Part shown: positions 1-6,514 of the stretch, one piece after another
How the letters are laid out: every line of letters starts with the position of its first letter
Position numbering within the stretch: the stretch's first letter is position 1
NCBI GenBank assembly: GCA_964370755.1
Contig: CAYJKL010000034.1
Coordinates: forward strand, 1-8,432
Direction of reading: 5' to 3'
Length of the DNA: 8,432 nucleotides
DNA from: CAKOSP01 sp964370755
Lineage (GTDB): Bacteria > Bacillota_I > Bacilli_A > RF39 > UBA660
Notes under the pieces: generated by a model
What the model saw: the letters and a program-made list of their open reading frames with translations, nothing else
Databases searched by the model: none
What the model was told of the DNA's origin: nothing
Program-made: the position numbers and the translations under genes

Positions 1-575
1 TACCAGAATGGTTTATAGAATCTTGTAGAAGAATTAAATATATGTTCCCAAAAGCACATGCATGTGCATATGTAATGATGGCATATAGAGTAGCATATTT
101 TAAAGTTTATTATCCACTTTATTATTATTCAGCGTTCTTTAGTATCAGAAGAAGTGACTTTGATGTAGCCGCGATGATTAAAGGTAAAGAAGGCATTAGA
201 AGAAAAATTGCTGAAATTAAAGAAAAAGGTTTTTCAGCGTCTCCTAAAGAAGCTGCAGTTGCAGATACTCTTAATGTTGCTCTTGAAATGCTTGCTAGAG
301 GTTTTAAATTTTCTAATATAGATATTGATAAATCTCTTGCTAAAACGTTTGTTATTGATGAAGAAAATAAACAACTAATCTTACCTTTTATGGCAGTAGA
401 TGGACTTGGTGAGTCAGTTGCTTATAAGATTGAAGAAGAAAGGGCAATTAAACCTTTTTACTGTATTGAAGATTTTGCTAATAGAGGTAAAGTTAATCAA
501 ACTACAGTTGGTAAACTTAGAGATTTAGGAGTCTTTGAAGGACTTGCTGAGTCAGCTCAAATGAGTTTGTTTTAA
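1..575 (+). CDS. polC: DNA polymerase III alpha subunit, PolC type (3' end only)
   Basis: This is the C-terminal part (190 full codons plus stop) of the replicative DNA polymerase of low-GC Gram-positive bacteria; the gene enters from the left and the first complete codon is at position 3. The call rests on recognisable PolC sequence: PEWFIESCRRIKYMFPKAHA at the start, then the tyrosine-rich stretch AYRVAYFKVYYPLYYYSAFF. Near the end is a helix-hairpin-helix-like segment (VDGLGESVAYKIEEER). The last five residues, QMSLF (558-572), match the usual PolC C-terminus QLSLF, a beta sliding-clamp binding motif, so the subunit should dock on the clamp normally. The catalytic, exonuclease and OB domains lie outside the window. 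An internal ATG at 42 is only a Met within the reading frame, not a start, because the similarity to PolC continues upstream of it. A hairpin terminator follows directly, so polC ends its transcription unit here. Confidence 0.95.
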   Translation, partial: PEWFIESCRRIKYMFPKAHACAYVMMAYRVAYFKVYYPLYYYSAFFSIRRSDFDVAAMIKGKEGIRRKIAEIKEKGFSASPKEAAVADTLNVALEMLARGFKFSNIDIDKSLAKTFVIDEENKQLILPFMAVDGLGESVAYKIEEERAIKPFYCIEDFANRGKVNQTTVGKLRDLGVFEGLAESAQMSLF

Positions 576-600
576 AAATGCTATTTATTTAGCATTTTTT
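574..600 (+). terminator. Intrinsic terminator after polC
   Basis: A perfect 10-bp stem (AAAAATGCTA at 574-583 with TAGCATTTTT at 590-599) closes a 6-base loop and ends in a run of six T. It begins inside the polC stop codon. The stem is AT-rich apart from the central TGC/GCA, as is common in such genomes. Confidence 0.85.
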
Positions 601-638
601 AATGTTTTATAGAATATAAATTAAAATATTGTAAACCA

Positions 639-667
639 TTGACTTTTAGTAACTAATGTGATACAAT
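639..667 (+). promoter_or_regulatory. Sigma-A-type promoter for the 690/1157 gene pair
   Basis: The -35 box is TTGACT (639-644) and the -10 box is TACAAT (662-667), with 17 bases between them and a TG one base upstream of the -10 (extended -10). Transcription would start near 674. The Shine-Dalgarno GAAAGGGG (676-683) follows at once and sits 6 bases before the ATG at 690, so the 5' leader is very short. No operator-like repeat was seen. Confidence 0.8.
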
Positions 668-689
668 TATTAGACGAAAGGGGATTATT

Positions 690-1151
690 ATGAAAAAATT
701 TAATGATATAACACCTGAAAAAGAACTTTTAGAAGTTATTGCTTCTAATAATAATGGTGTTCGTAAAACAGTAGAAAGTATCGATGAAAATGGAATTGTT
801 AGTACTTATGATATAGCATATTATTTAAGAGAATCTGGAGATTTCGGAGTTGCTTATAGCTTGAATGGTAGTAATGGATCTAAGAAAATAATTAAATTTC
901 ATGCTGATACAAATTCGCTTATTTTTAGTGAAAAAGATGAAGAGGGAAATAAAATATTTAAAATTGACTCTTATGTTACTGAAGTTGAATTAGAAAACTA
1001 CAGAAGATTATTGGCAGAAATTTGTGAATTTGTTAGAGTTTCTAATTTAAAATTAGTTTCTTATTTCGAACCAGCAACTATTGAATCTAAGTGGTCTAAT
1101 AATGAATTTGCACCATATGCTAATGAAGTAGTTTTAAGAAGTGATAGATAA
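690..1151 (+). CDS. Small protein of unknown function (153 aa)
   Basis: I do not recognise this protein. The start is well supported by the Shine-Dalgarno GAAAGGGG 6 bases upstream and a good promoter just before it. The product is charged and soluble-looking: there is no signal peptide, no membrane segment, and no cysteine cluster or catalytic signature. Residues 1-45 look helical. Residues about 46-95 alternate polar and hydrophobic residues as in a beta-sheet, including TNSLIFSEKDEEGNKIFKID. Residues about 96-120 form a likely amphipathic helix (VELENYRRLLAEICEFV). It is the first gene of a two-gene unit; the next gene starts 5 bases after its stop and has a loosely similar layout (a G-rich turn, then TNxLI, then a helix). 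I infer that the pair is co-expressed and may be distantly paralogous. Codon use matches the neighbours. An expressed real gene is likely; the function is unknown. Confidence 0.8.
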   Translation: MKKFNDITPEKELLEVIASNNNGVRKTVESIDENGIVSTYDIAYYLRESGDFGVAYSLNGSNGSKKIIKFHADTNSLIFSEKDEEGNKIFKIDSYVTEVELENYRRLLAEICEFVRVSNLKLVSYFEPATIESKWSNNEFAPYANEVVLRSDR

Positions 1152-1156
1152 GAATC

Positions 1157-1516
1157 ATGAAAAGAGAAGTAATAGATAATTTAAATAATTTATCTAATTT
1201 AGTATCTTTACTTAGTGATTTTAGTAATGTAGATAATGGTGAAGACGTTGTTAGTATATCTAAAAGAGGAAATACTTTTAGTGTTAGTGTTTTATGTAAG
1301 CAGTATGGTGAAGAGAGAACTCTTAATTACTGTCCTAGTACAAATGTTTTAATTTATTTTAAAAAAAATTCTAAAACTAATGTACGTTTAGCTAAAACTT
1401 TACCTCTTACTGAAGATTTAAATAGTGATGAAAATTTGATTTCATTATTTAATTATTTAATAGGATATTTTATTAGTGCTATTGAAAAAACACAATTAGA
1501 GCAAAAAATGCGCTAA
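1157..1516 (+). CDS. Small protein of unknown function (119 aa), second gene of the pair
   Basis: I do not recognise this protein. It starts 5 bases after the stop of the preceding gene and has only a weak Shine-Dalgarno (GATAAG-like), so translation is probably coupled to that gene. The sequence suggests an N-terminal helix (residues 1-22, VIDNLNNLSNLVSLLSDF), a beta-rich middle (31-70, with two cysteines at 47 and 59 and the segment CPSTNVLIYFKK) and a C-terminal hydrophobic helix (94-110, LISLFNYLIGYFISAIE). That helix could be a core or dimer helix; it looks too mixed to call a membrane anchor. The order of elements and the TNxLI segment resemble residues 49-115 of the upstream protein, but identity is low and I treat paralogy as tentative. 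The last ten codons lie inside the terminator hairpin. Confidence 0.75.
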   Translation: MKREVIDNLNNLSNLVSLLSDFSNVDNGEDVVSISKRGNTFSVSVLCKQYGEERTLNYCPSTNVLIYFKKNSKTNVRLAKTLPLTEDLNSDENLISLFNYLIGYFISAIEKTQLEQKMR

Positions 1517-1531
1517 ATACTTGTGTTTTTT
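1485..1531 (+). terminator. Intrinsic terminator overlapping the end of the 1157 gene
   Basis: AAAAAACACAA (1485-1495) pairs perfectly with TTGTGTTTTTT (1521-1531). Inside it, TTAGAGC pairs with GCGCTAA except for one A/G mismatch, giving a long stem-loop. A run of T (1526-1534) follows. The left arm and loop are coding sequence for the last residues of the 1157 gene. Confidence 0.75.
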
Positions 1532-1549
1532 TTTGTTTTAACATATAAT
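1521..1549 (+). promoter_or_regulatory. Promoter for the ileS T-box leader
   Basis: A perfect -10 box TATAAT (1544-1549) lies 17 bases after TTGTGT (1521-1526), which matches the -35 consensus at TTG. The -35 lies within the right arm of the preceding terminator. Transcription would begin near 1556, just before the T-box stem I. Confidence 0.65.
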
Positions 1550-1555
1550 ATTATT

Positions 1556-1768
1556 AGAAGCAAAGAGCAAGACACGTTTTTAAAGTTTGTATTTCTAAGA
1601 GATTTAGTGGTTGGTGGGAACTAAAATATATGACTTTTTAAATATCACTTGTGAGCTGATGACTGAAATGTATAGTAAGTTTATCCGTGTTATTACGTTA
1701 TAAATATTAGAGTATAAAATTAAGGTGGTACCACGTAATCACGTCCTTATGTAGGATGTGATTTTTTT
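1556..1768 (+). promoter_or_regulatory. T-box riboswitch (isoleucine) controlling ileS
   Basis: This leader RNA should sense uncharged tRNA-Ile and let transcription continue into ileS when isoleucyl-tRNA is scarce. Visible parts are: basal stem I ACACG (1572-1576) with CGTGT (1686-1690); the AG-bulge element AGAGA (1598-1602); an apical hairpin TTTAGT/ACTAAA (1603-1608/1620-1625) around GGTTGGTGGGA, which holds the conserved GGUUGGUG; and AGTA (1674-1677) before the apparent specifier ATC (1683-1685), an Ile codon next to the basal stem. The T-box AAGGTGGTACCACG (1722-1735) has the TGGT bulge, complementary to the ACCA end expected for tRNA-Ile. An antiterminator can form by pairing AAGG with CCTT (1745-1748), which destroys the terminator stem. 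Only about 30 bases separate stem I from the T-box. They hold one small stem (TTATA 1698-1702/TATAA 1713-1717), so stem II and its pseudoknot seem to be missing. Confidence 0.93.
1737..1768 (+). terminator. Regulated terminator of the ileS T-box leader
   Basis: AATCACGTCC (1737-1746) pairs with GGATGTGATT (1754-1763) with one G-U pair, around the loop TTATGTA, followed by a T run (1762-1768). Its left arm and loop contain CCTT, which the T-box antiterminator uses, so the two structures exclude each other. The ileS Shine-Dalgarno at 1772-1777 lies outside the hairpin, so control is at transcription rather than by masking the ribosome site. Confidence 0.88.
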
Positions 1769-1782
1769 AATAGGAGGAAAAG

Positions 1783-4700
1783 ATGAAAGATTTTAAAGAA
1801 TTAAGTAAATTAAGTGTTAGTGAAAATGAAAAAGTTTTACTGGAAAAATGGAAGAATTTAGACATTTATAATAAAACGGTAAATGATAGAGAAAATGATA
1901 AGAATTATGTTTTTTATGATGGACCTGCGACTGCGAATGGTTATCCAGGACTCCATCATATGGTGGCTAAATTTTTAAAAGATAGTTTTTGTAAATATCA
2001 AACTATGAATGAAAAAAAAGTTTTAAGAAAAATAGGGTGGGATACACATGGTCTTCCAGTAGAACTTCAAGTTGAAAAAGAACTTGGTTTTAAAGATAAA
2101 AATGATATTGAGGCTTATGGTATTAAAGAATTTAATGTTAAATGTAAGGATTCTGTTTTACGTAATAAAGAATTATTTAGTGATTTAACTATTAAGATGG
2201 GTCAATTTGTTGATCTTGAAAATCCATATATTACTTATGATAATAACTATATTGAAACTGAGTGGTGGATTTTAAAGAAATTTTATGATGAAGGTTTATT
2301 TTATGAAGGTCATAAGATTGTTCCTTATTGCCCAAGATGTGGAACAGGACTTGCATCACATGAAGTAGCACAAGGATATAAAGAAGTGTCTGTTAATACA
2401 GTTACAGTACCGATGAAACTTAAAGATGAAAATGCTTATTTACTTGTTTGGACTACTACTCCTTGGACACTTATTTCAAATGTTGCAGTATGTGTTAATC
2501 CTAAAGAAGAGTATGTTAAAGTGGAATCTAAAGGTAATAATTTTATTTTAGCAAAAGCACTTGCTAATAAAGTTTTAGGGGATGAGTATACTGTACTTGA
2601 AACTTATAAAGGTACAGATTTAGAATATAAAGAGTATGAGCAATTACTTCCGTTCTTGAAATCTGATAAAAAAGGTTTTTATATCACTTGTGATAATTAT
2701 GTTACAATGGAAGATGGAACTGGTATAGTGCATATTGCGCCAGCATTTGGTGAAGATGATGCGTTAGTTGGAAAAAAATATGATTTACCATATTTTAATC
2801 CAGTTGGAGAAGATGGTTGTTACAGTGAAGGGCCTTGGAAAGGTAGCTTAGTATTTGATGCTGATTTAGAAGTTATTAAATATTTAAAAGAAAATGATAA
2901 GTTATTTTCAAAACAAAAAATGGAGCATAACTATCCACACTGCTGGAGATGTTCAACACCGCTTATTTATTATTCTAAACCATCTTATTATTTAAAAGTT
3001 ACTGCTTTTAAAGATAAAATAATTGAAAATAATAAAAAGATAAACTGGGTACCTTCTTTTGTTGGTGAAAAAAGATTTGGGAACTGGCTTGAGAACTTAA
3101 ATGACTGGGCAATATCTAGAAATAGATATTGGGGAACTCCTCTTCCTTACTGGACTTGTGAGTGTGGTCATGATCATATGGTAGGGTCAAGAGAAGAACT
3201 TGTTGCTATGGCTGTTGAAAATATAGATGAGACTATAGAACTTCATAGACCATTTATTGATGATGTTCATTTAAAATGTGAAAAGTGTGGAAAATCTATG
3301 ACTAGATGCACAGATGTTATTGATTGTTGGTTTGATTCAGGATCTATGCCATTTGCTCAGTATCATTATCCATTTGAAAATAAAGAGTTATTTGACTCAC
3401 AATTTCCAGCAGATTTTATTTGTGAAGGGATTGACCAAACTAGAGGATGGTTTTATACACTTTTAGTTATATCTACATTTGTTAAAGGTGTATCTCCATT
3501 TAAAAATGTTTTAGTTAATGAACTTTTACTTGATGCAAATGGTAAGAAAATGAGTAAAAGTAAAGGTAATATTGTTGAGCCATTTAGCACGATGGAAGAG
3601 TATGGCGCAGATACTGTAAGATTTTATATCCCTTACGTATCGCCTGTATGGACACCGCTTAAATTTGATATGGCTGGACTTAAAGAAGTTTATTCTAAAT
3701 TCTTTAATCCACTTAAAAATACTTATAACTTCTTTAGTTTATATGCAAATACTGATAATATCGATATAAATGATTGTAATATAGATGTTAAAAATAGAGA
3801 AGATATTGATAAATGGATTGTATCTAGATATAACTCAGTTTTAAAAGTAGTTACTGAGGGTTATGAAGAGTATGATCTTAATAAAGTTACAAAAGCACTA
3901 GCTGAATTTGTTTCAGAAGATTTATCTAATTGGTATATTAGAAGAAATAGAAATAGATTTTGGTCAAATACTTTAGATAACTCTAAAAAAAGCGTTTATA
4001 TAACTACATACGAAGTACTTCTTGGAATATCTAAAATGATGGCTCCGATAGCACCGTTCTTATCAGATGAAATTTATACAAATCTTTCTAGTGATGTAAC
4101 AGTGCATACTGCTTTATTTCCAAAATATGATGAGAAGTTAATAGATGCTTCTTTAGAAGAAAAAATGCTTCTTGTTAGAGATTTAATATCACTTGGAAGA
4201 AAAGTGCGTGAAGAAAATAAAATTAAAGTTAGACAACCAATAAGTGAGATCATTATTGATGCTAAAAATGAAAGTACTTTAAAAGATTTAATTATTTTAA
4301 TTAAAGAAGAATTAAATGTTAAAGAAGTTGTTTTTGAAAAGGAACTTTCTAAATATATGAATTTAGAAGTTAAACCTAACTTTAAAGTAGTAGGTAAAGT
4401 TTTTGGACCTAAGATTAATGAATTTAAATCTGTTTTAGAAACTTTATCACTTGATGAAATTAATAAACTTAATAGTGGCTTAGAAATTACAGTTAAAGTA
4501 TCTGGTGAAGATTACACTGTTAATAAAGAGATGATTGAAGTAAGAGTTTCTGAAAAAGAAGGACTAAGTGTTGGAACACTTAATAATAATTTCGTGGTAC
4601 TTAACACTGAGCTTACTGATCAGTTAATTAATGAAGGTATAGCAAGAGAGTTTGTTTCGAAAGTACAAAATTTAAGAAAAGAACTTGATTTAAATGTTCA

Positions 4701-4875
4701 AGACAGAATTAGTATTGTATATAATGCAAATGAGTTTGTTTCAAAAGCAGTAGAACTTGAAACTGATTATATTAAAGCTGAAACACTTGCTGAAAAAGTG
4801 ACAAAAGATGAATCTAAAAAGCTTGATAGTAAACTTAATGAATATGAATTATATTTAAATATAGAGAAAAATTAA
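1783..4875 (+). CDS. ileS: Isoleucyl-tRNA synthetase, type 2, with altered HIGH motif
   Basis: This cytoplasmic class I enzyme charges tRNA-Ile with isoleucine using ATP. The start has an excellent Shine-Dalgarno (AGGAGG, 1772-1777; 5-base gap). The length of 1030 aa fits the type 2 (eukaryote-like) form; the Bacillus type 1 form is about 920 aa. Visible landmarks are the N-terminal catalytic block DGPATANGYPGLHH (46-59), GWDTHGLPVE (85-94), a cysteine pair CPRC (183-186), the CP1 editing domain with WTTTPWTL (223-230) and GTGIVHIAPAFGEDD (312-326), further cysteines at 387/390, 459/461 and 499/502, WFDSGS (516-521), KMSKS (589-593), and the anticodon-binding helix NWYIRRNRNRFW (716-727). The C-terminal part is lysine/glutamate-rich, as in type 2 enzymes. 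The oddity is at the signature motif: the usual HxGH is replaced by GLHH (56-59), with the first His and the Gly exchanged. GxHH forms of type 2 IleRS have been described and linked to very high mupirocin resistance, so this is probably active. The T-box leader implies induction by uncharged tRNA-Ile. Confidence 0.98.
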   Translation: MKDFKELSKLSVSENEKVLLEKWKNLDIYNKTVNDRENDKNYVFYDGPATANGYPGLHHMVAKFLKDSFCKYQTMNEKKVLRKIGWDTHGLPVELQVEKELGFKDKNDIEAYGIKEFNVKCKDSVLRNKELFSDLTIKMGQFVDLENPYITYDNNYIETEWWILKKFYDEGLFYEGHKIVPYCPRCGTGLASHEVAQGYKEVSVNTVTVPMKLKDENAYLLVWTTTPWTLISNVAVCVNPKEEYVKVESKGNNFILAKALANKVLGDEYTVLETYKGTDLEYKEYEQLLPFLKSDKKGFYITCDNYVTMEDGTGIVHIAPAFGEDDALVGKKYDLPYFNPVGEDGCYSEGPWKGSLVFDADLEVIKYLKENDKLFSKQKMEHNYPHCWRCSTPLIYYSKPSYYLKVTAFKDKIIENNKKINWVPSFVGEKRFGNWLENLNDWAISRNRYWGTPLPYWTCECGHDHMVGSREELVAMAVENIDETIELHRPFIDDVHLKCEKCGKSMTRCTDVIDCWFDSGSMPFAQYHYPFENKELFDSQFPADFICEGIDQTRGWFYTLLVISTFVKGVSPFKNVLVNELLLDANGKKMSKSKGNIVEPFSTMEEYGADTVRFYIPYVSPVWTPLKFDMAGLKEVYSKFFNPLKNTYNFFSLYANTDNIDINDCNIDVKNREDIDKWIVSRYNSVLKVVTEGYEEYDLNKVTKALAEFVSEDLSNWYIRRNRNRFWSNTLDNSKKSVYITTYEVLLGISKMMAPIAPFLSDEIYTNLSSDVTVHTALFPKYDEKLIDASLEEKMLLVRDLISLGRKVREENKIKVRQPISEIIIDAKNESTLKDLIILIKEELNVKEVVFEKELSKYMNLEVKPNFKVVGKVFGPKINEFKSVLETLSLDEINKLNSGLEITVKVSGEDYTVNKEMIEVRVSEKEGLSVGTLNNNFVVLNTELTDQLINEGIAREFVSKVQNLRKELDLNVQDRISIVYNANEFVSKAVELETDYIKAETLAEKVTKDESKKLDSKLNEYELYLNIEKN

Positions 4876-4905
4876 TTGACGTGTGTAGTTTACCTATGGT
4901 ATACT
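4876..4905 (+). promoter_or_regulatory. Strong promoter-like sequence directly after ileS
   Basis: TTGACG (4876-4881) begins on the base after the ileS stop codon. TATACT (4900-4905) follows after 18 bases, with TG one base upstream of it (extended -10). Transcription would start near 4912. There is no plus-strand gene downstream for 3 kb, so the promoter would serve only the short unit ending at the hairpin near 5038. Confidence 0.65.
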
Positions 4906-4911
4906 ATGTGT

Positions 4912-5038
4912 ACGCAAGGAAAAAATATTAATTTATTTTTAGGAGGGGCGTTATGAATAATAATGTGCCTCTATTTTTTTCTATTAATTATAAAAAGACA
5001 AATAAGTGTATTTTGCTTATTTGTCTTTTTAGTTTTTT
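4912..5038 (+). ncRNA. Possible short transcript (small RNA or peptide mRNA) after ileS
   Basis: A strong promoter-like sequence and a strong terminator hairpin lie about 125 bases apart with no ordinary gene between them. The predicted RNA holds a weak AT hairpin (AAAAATA 4921-4927 with TATTTTT 4934-4940) and a near-perfect Shine-Dalgarno AGGAGGGG (4941-4948) before an ATG. A second hairpin (AGGGGCG 4944-4950 with TGCCTCT 4966-4972, two G-U pairs) would hide that site and is followed by seven T, so it could stall or end transcription early. I do not recognise a known RNA family. The ileS transcript has no terminator of its own before this region and probably reads through it, so the RNA could also arise as the ileS 3' end. 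Confidence 0.4.
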
Positions 5039-5048
5039 ATATTTTTAA
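4953..5048 (+). CDS. Possible 31-aa hydrophobic peptide
   Basis: An ATG 4 bases after AGGAGGGG opens a 31-codon frame ending in TAA. The peptide begins MNNNVPLFF, has a basic middle (K14, K15, K18) and ends in a hydrophobic stretch of 13 residues (CILLICLFSFLYF), a pattern seen in small membrane peptides and type I toxins. Against a real gene, the 16-bp terminator hairpin lies inside the frame and the stop codon lies about 8 bases beyond the likely end of the RNA. The hydrophobic tail is partly what a T-rich terminator would encode in any case. The last 20 bases also overlap, in antisense, the end of the minus-strand gene. The good ribosome site and promoter are the only support. Confidence 0.27.
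   Translation: MNNNVPLFFSINYKKTNKCILLICLFSFLYF
4991..5038. terminator. Bidirectional terminator between convergent units
   Basis: A perfect 16-bp stem (4991-5006 with 5016-5031; inner part GACAAATAAG/CTTATTTGTC) closes the 9-base loop TGTATTTTG. A-runs and T-runs flank it on both sides, and a further run of six T lies at 5033-5038. It can end plus-strand transcription from ileS and the short unit, as well as minus-strand transcription from the 5029-6465 gene, whose stop codon (5029-5031) lies in the stem. Confidence 0.85.
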
Positions 5049-6465
5049 AATGATTTATTTTTCTTGTTCTTTCGAACTCTAAGTCTATTTCTTTTCTGTT
5101 ACCTGTTTTATATTCTTTAAATTCTTCGTTGTTTTGAGGGATTTTTATCGTATATAATCCAGTAGTAAGTGTGATATAGTTATCATCTTGTCCTTCGATA
5201 ATAAATGAATCAATTAAACTAGTTTCAGGTAAAGTTTTATTTGGAGAGTACACTATACTTAAATAACCTTTAAAGTCTTCATTAGTATTATAAAGGTTTG
5301 TATATTCATTGTCTTTGTTCATTCCTATAGAAAAACTCTTATAATTTGATAAAAAGTTAACTAATTTTTTATTATTATGTTTAAGTATTACTACACAGTT
5401 AGGTGGTAAAAAGTAGTTACCTGGAATTATTCCAGTTGTTATTATATCAGTAATAACTCTTTTTGTGTCGTTATCTGCGGCTTCAAAATTATCAAATATA
5501 ATAGGTGTAACTAAATTAGGGTTTCTTTTGCACCTTTCTATAAGTTTGTTATACCAAGCTGGTTTTACATATATAGATGCGCTGTGAAATGGAAATAATT
5601 CTTTATATAAAAATTTTTCTGTTGAATCAATTACTATAGGAATATTACTAAGTTCATGTAAGTTTAAAGTTGTTTTATCTTTAAGATTTATAGTTTTGTA
5701 ATTATTTATATCGTTTGCATCTTTTTGAACGTAGCAATTTGATTTTTCATTACTGTCTGCTGCTAGACTATATAGTTTTTCGGCGAAAGTATCTTCTTTT
5801 TTTTGTGACTCTTTATTATAGTTAAGAGCAACCGTTATAGTGTTTATAGTATTTGAGTTGATTGGTAACTGCACATCTGGACTAAATGGTAATGTGGATA
5901 CTAAAATATTATCATGTTGTAGCCAAACTAGCCTTGTAGTGTAAAAAAGTAAATTGTAATCCGATTTGAATGACAATTCGTATTTTTTAAATAAATGAAA
6001 ATTTGAATAATAAGAAAATGGTTTTGGATCTGCTGGTTTTAAACAGTCTCTTAAATTAACTAGTTTAATTTCTTCATCGCCTGTTCCTACAGTAAAAGTC
6101 TTTGGATTTTTTATGTTACATTCTTGTGTCAAAGTATAATATTCATTGCTGTACTTTTCGTATGGTTTTATTATATGGAAATAAACATTGTGTATAATAT
6201 CCCAAAATTCTTCATAGGTTAAGTTATTATCGATATTGATAACTGGATACGTTATTATACTATCTTTTTTATTGTTTTTTATTATCTTTCCATTTTTATC
6301 TACTTGTACATAATTGCCTGTTTCTTCGTTATATACTGTGATTGGTTCATCTATCCTTGGATTATTATAAAATGCATTTATTGGCGCTATAGAGTAGTGG
6401 AGGTCATGTTTTATTTCTCTATATTCTCTAAATGTGATTGCTCTTGTGTATATTTCTTTACTCAT
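5029..6465 (-). CDS. AAA+-like protein without P-loop, paralogue 1 (478 aa)
   Basis: I do not know this family by name. The start at 6465 has a good Shine-Dalgarno (AAGAGGAA, minus strand, 6471-6478). The N-terminal half (1-270) is polar and resembles nothing I recognise; it holds the conserved pieces VYNEETGNY (44-52), ITYPVINID (71-79) and NILVSTLPFS (186-195). Residues about 275-365 follow the order of a MoxR-type AAA+ core after its P-loop: IPIVIDS (275-281, beta2-like), VKPAWYNKL (300-308), a Walker-B-like strand TPIIFDNF (320-327), TTGIIPGNYFLPPN (343-356) and a sensor-1-like VVILKHNN (358-365). No GxxGxGKS/T occurs anywhere, and the Walker-B Glu is Asn. A beta-rich tail (401-442, GYLSIVYSPN to TTGLYTIKIPQ) and a charged end (EIDLEFERTRK) follow. 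No signal peptide or membrane segment is seen. I infer a non-hydrolysing AAA+ relative, perhaps a scaffold or regulator. A tandem paralogue lies just upstream. Confidence 0.85.
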   Translation of the reverse strand: MSKEIYTRAITFREYREIKHDLHYSIAPINAFYNNPRIDEPITVYNEETGNYVQVDKNGKIIKNNKKDSIITYPVINIDNNLTYEEFWDIIHNVYFHIIKPYEKYSNEYYTLTQECNIKNPKTFTVGTGDEEIKLVNLRDCLKPADPKPFSYYSNFHLFKKYELSFKSDYNLLFYTTRLVWLQHDNILVSTLPFSPDVQLPINSNTINTITVALNYNKESQKKEDTFAEKLYSLAADSNEKSNCYVQKDANDINNYKTINLKDKTTLNLHELSNIPIVIDSTEKFLYKELFPFHSASIYVKPAWYNKLIERCKRNPNLVTPIIFDNFEAADNDTKRVITDIITTGIIPGNYFLPPNCVVILKHNNKKLVNFLSNYKSFSIGMNKDNEYTNLYNTNEDFKGYLSIVYSPNKTLPETSLIDSFIIEGQDDNYITLTTGLYTIKIPQNNEEFKEYKTGNRKEIDLEFERTRKINHFKNIKN

Positions 6466-6486
6466 AGTGTTTCCTCTTGGTTAGTT

Positions 6487-6514
6487 ATTCTAACATAAAA
6501 AAGATAAAATTCAA
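6487..6514 (-). promoter_or_regulatory. Promoter-like sequence for paralogue 1
   Basis: Read on the minus strand, TTGAAT (6514-6509) and TAGAAT (6492-6487) are separated by 16 bases, with TG one base before the -10. The -35 box lies in the terminator of the upstream paralogue. Similar extended -10 boxes precede the other paralogue and the divergent gene. Confidence 0.45.

Noticed and set aside
42..575. Separate gene starting at the ATG at 42
   Set aside because: PolC similarity continues in frame to the left window edge, so this ATG is an internal methionine.
1556..1768. A leader peptide or another riboswitch class in front of ileS
   Set aside because: The T-box, GGUUGGUG loop, AGAGA bulge and the terminator/antiterminator pair explain the region, and no short ORF with a ribosome site was needed.
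6304..6498. Plus-strand open frame of 64 codons
   Set aside because: It lies antisense within paralogue 1 and its upstream region, has a Cys/Tyr/Phe-rich composition typical of reverse-strand translation, and has no convincing ribosome site.
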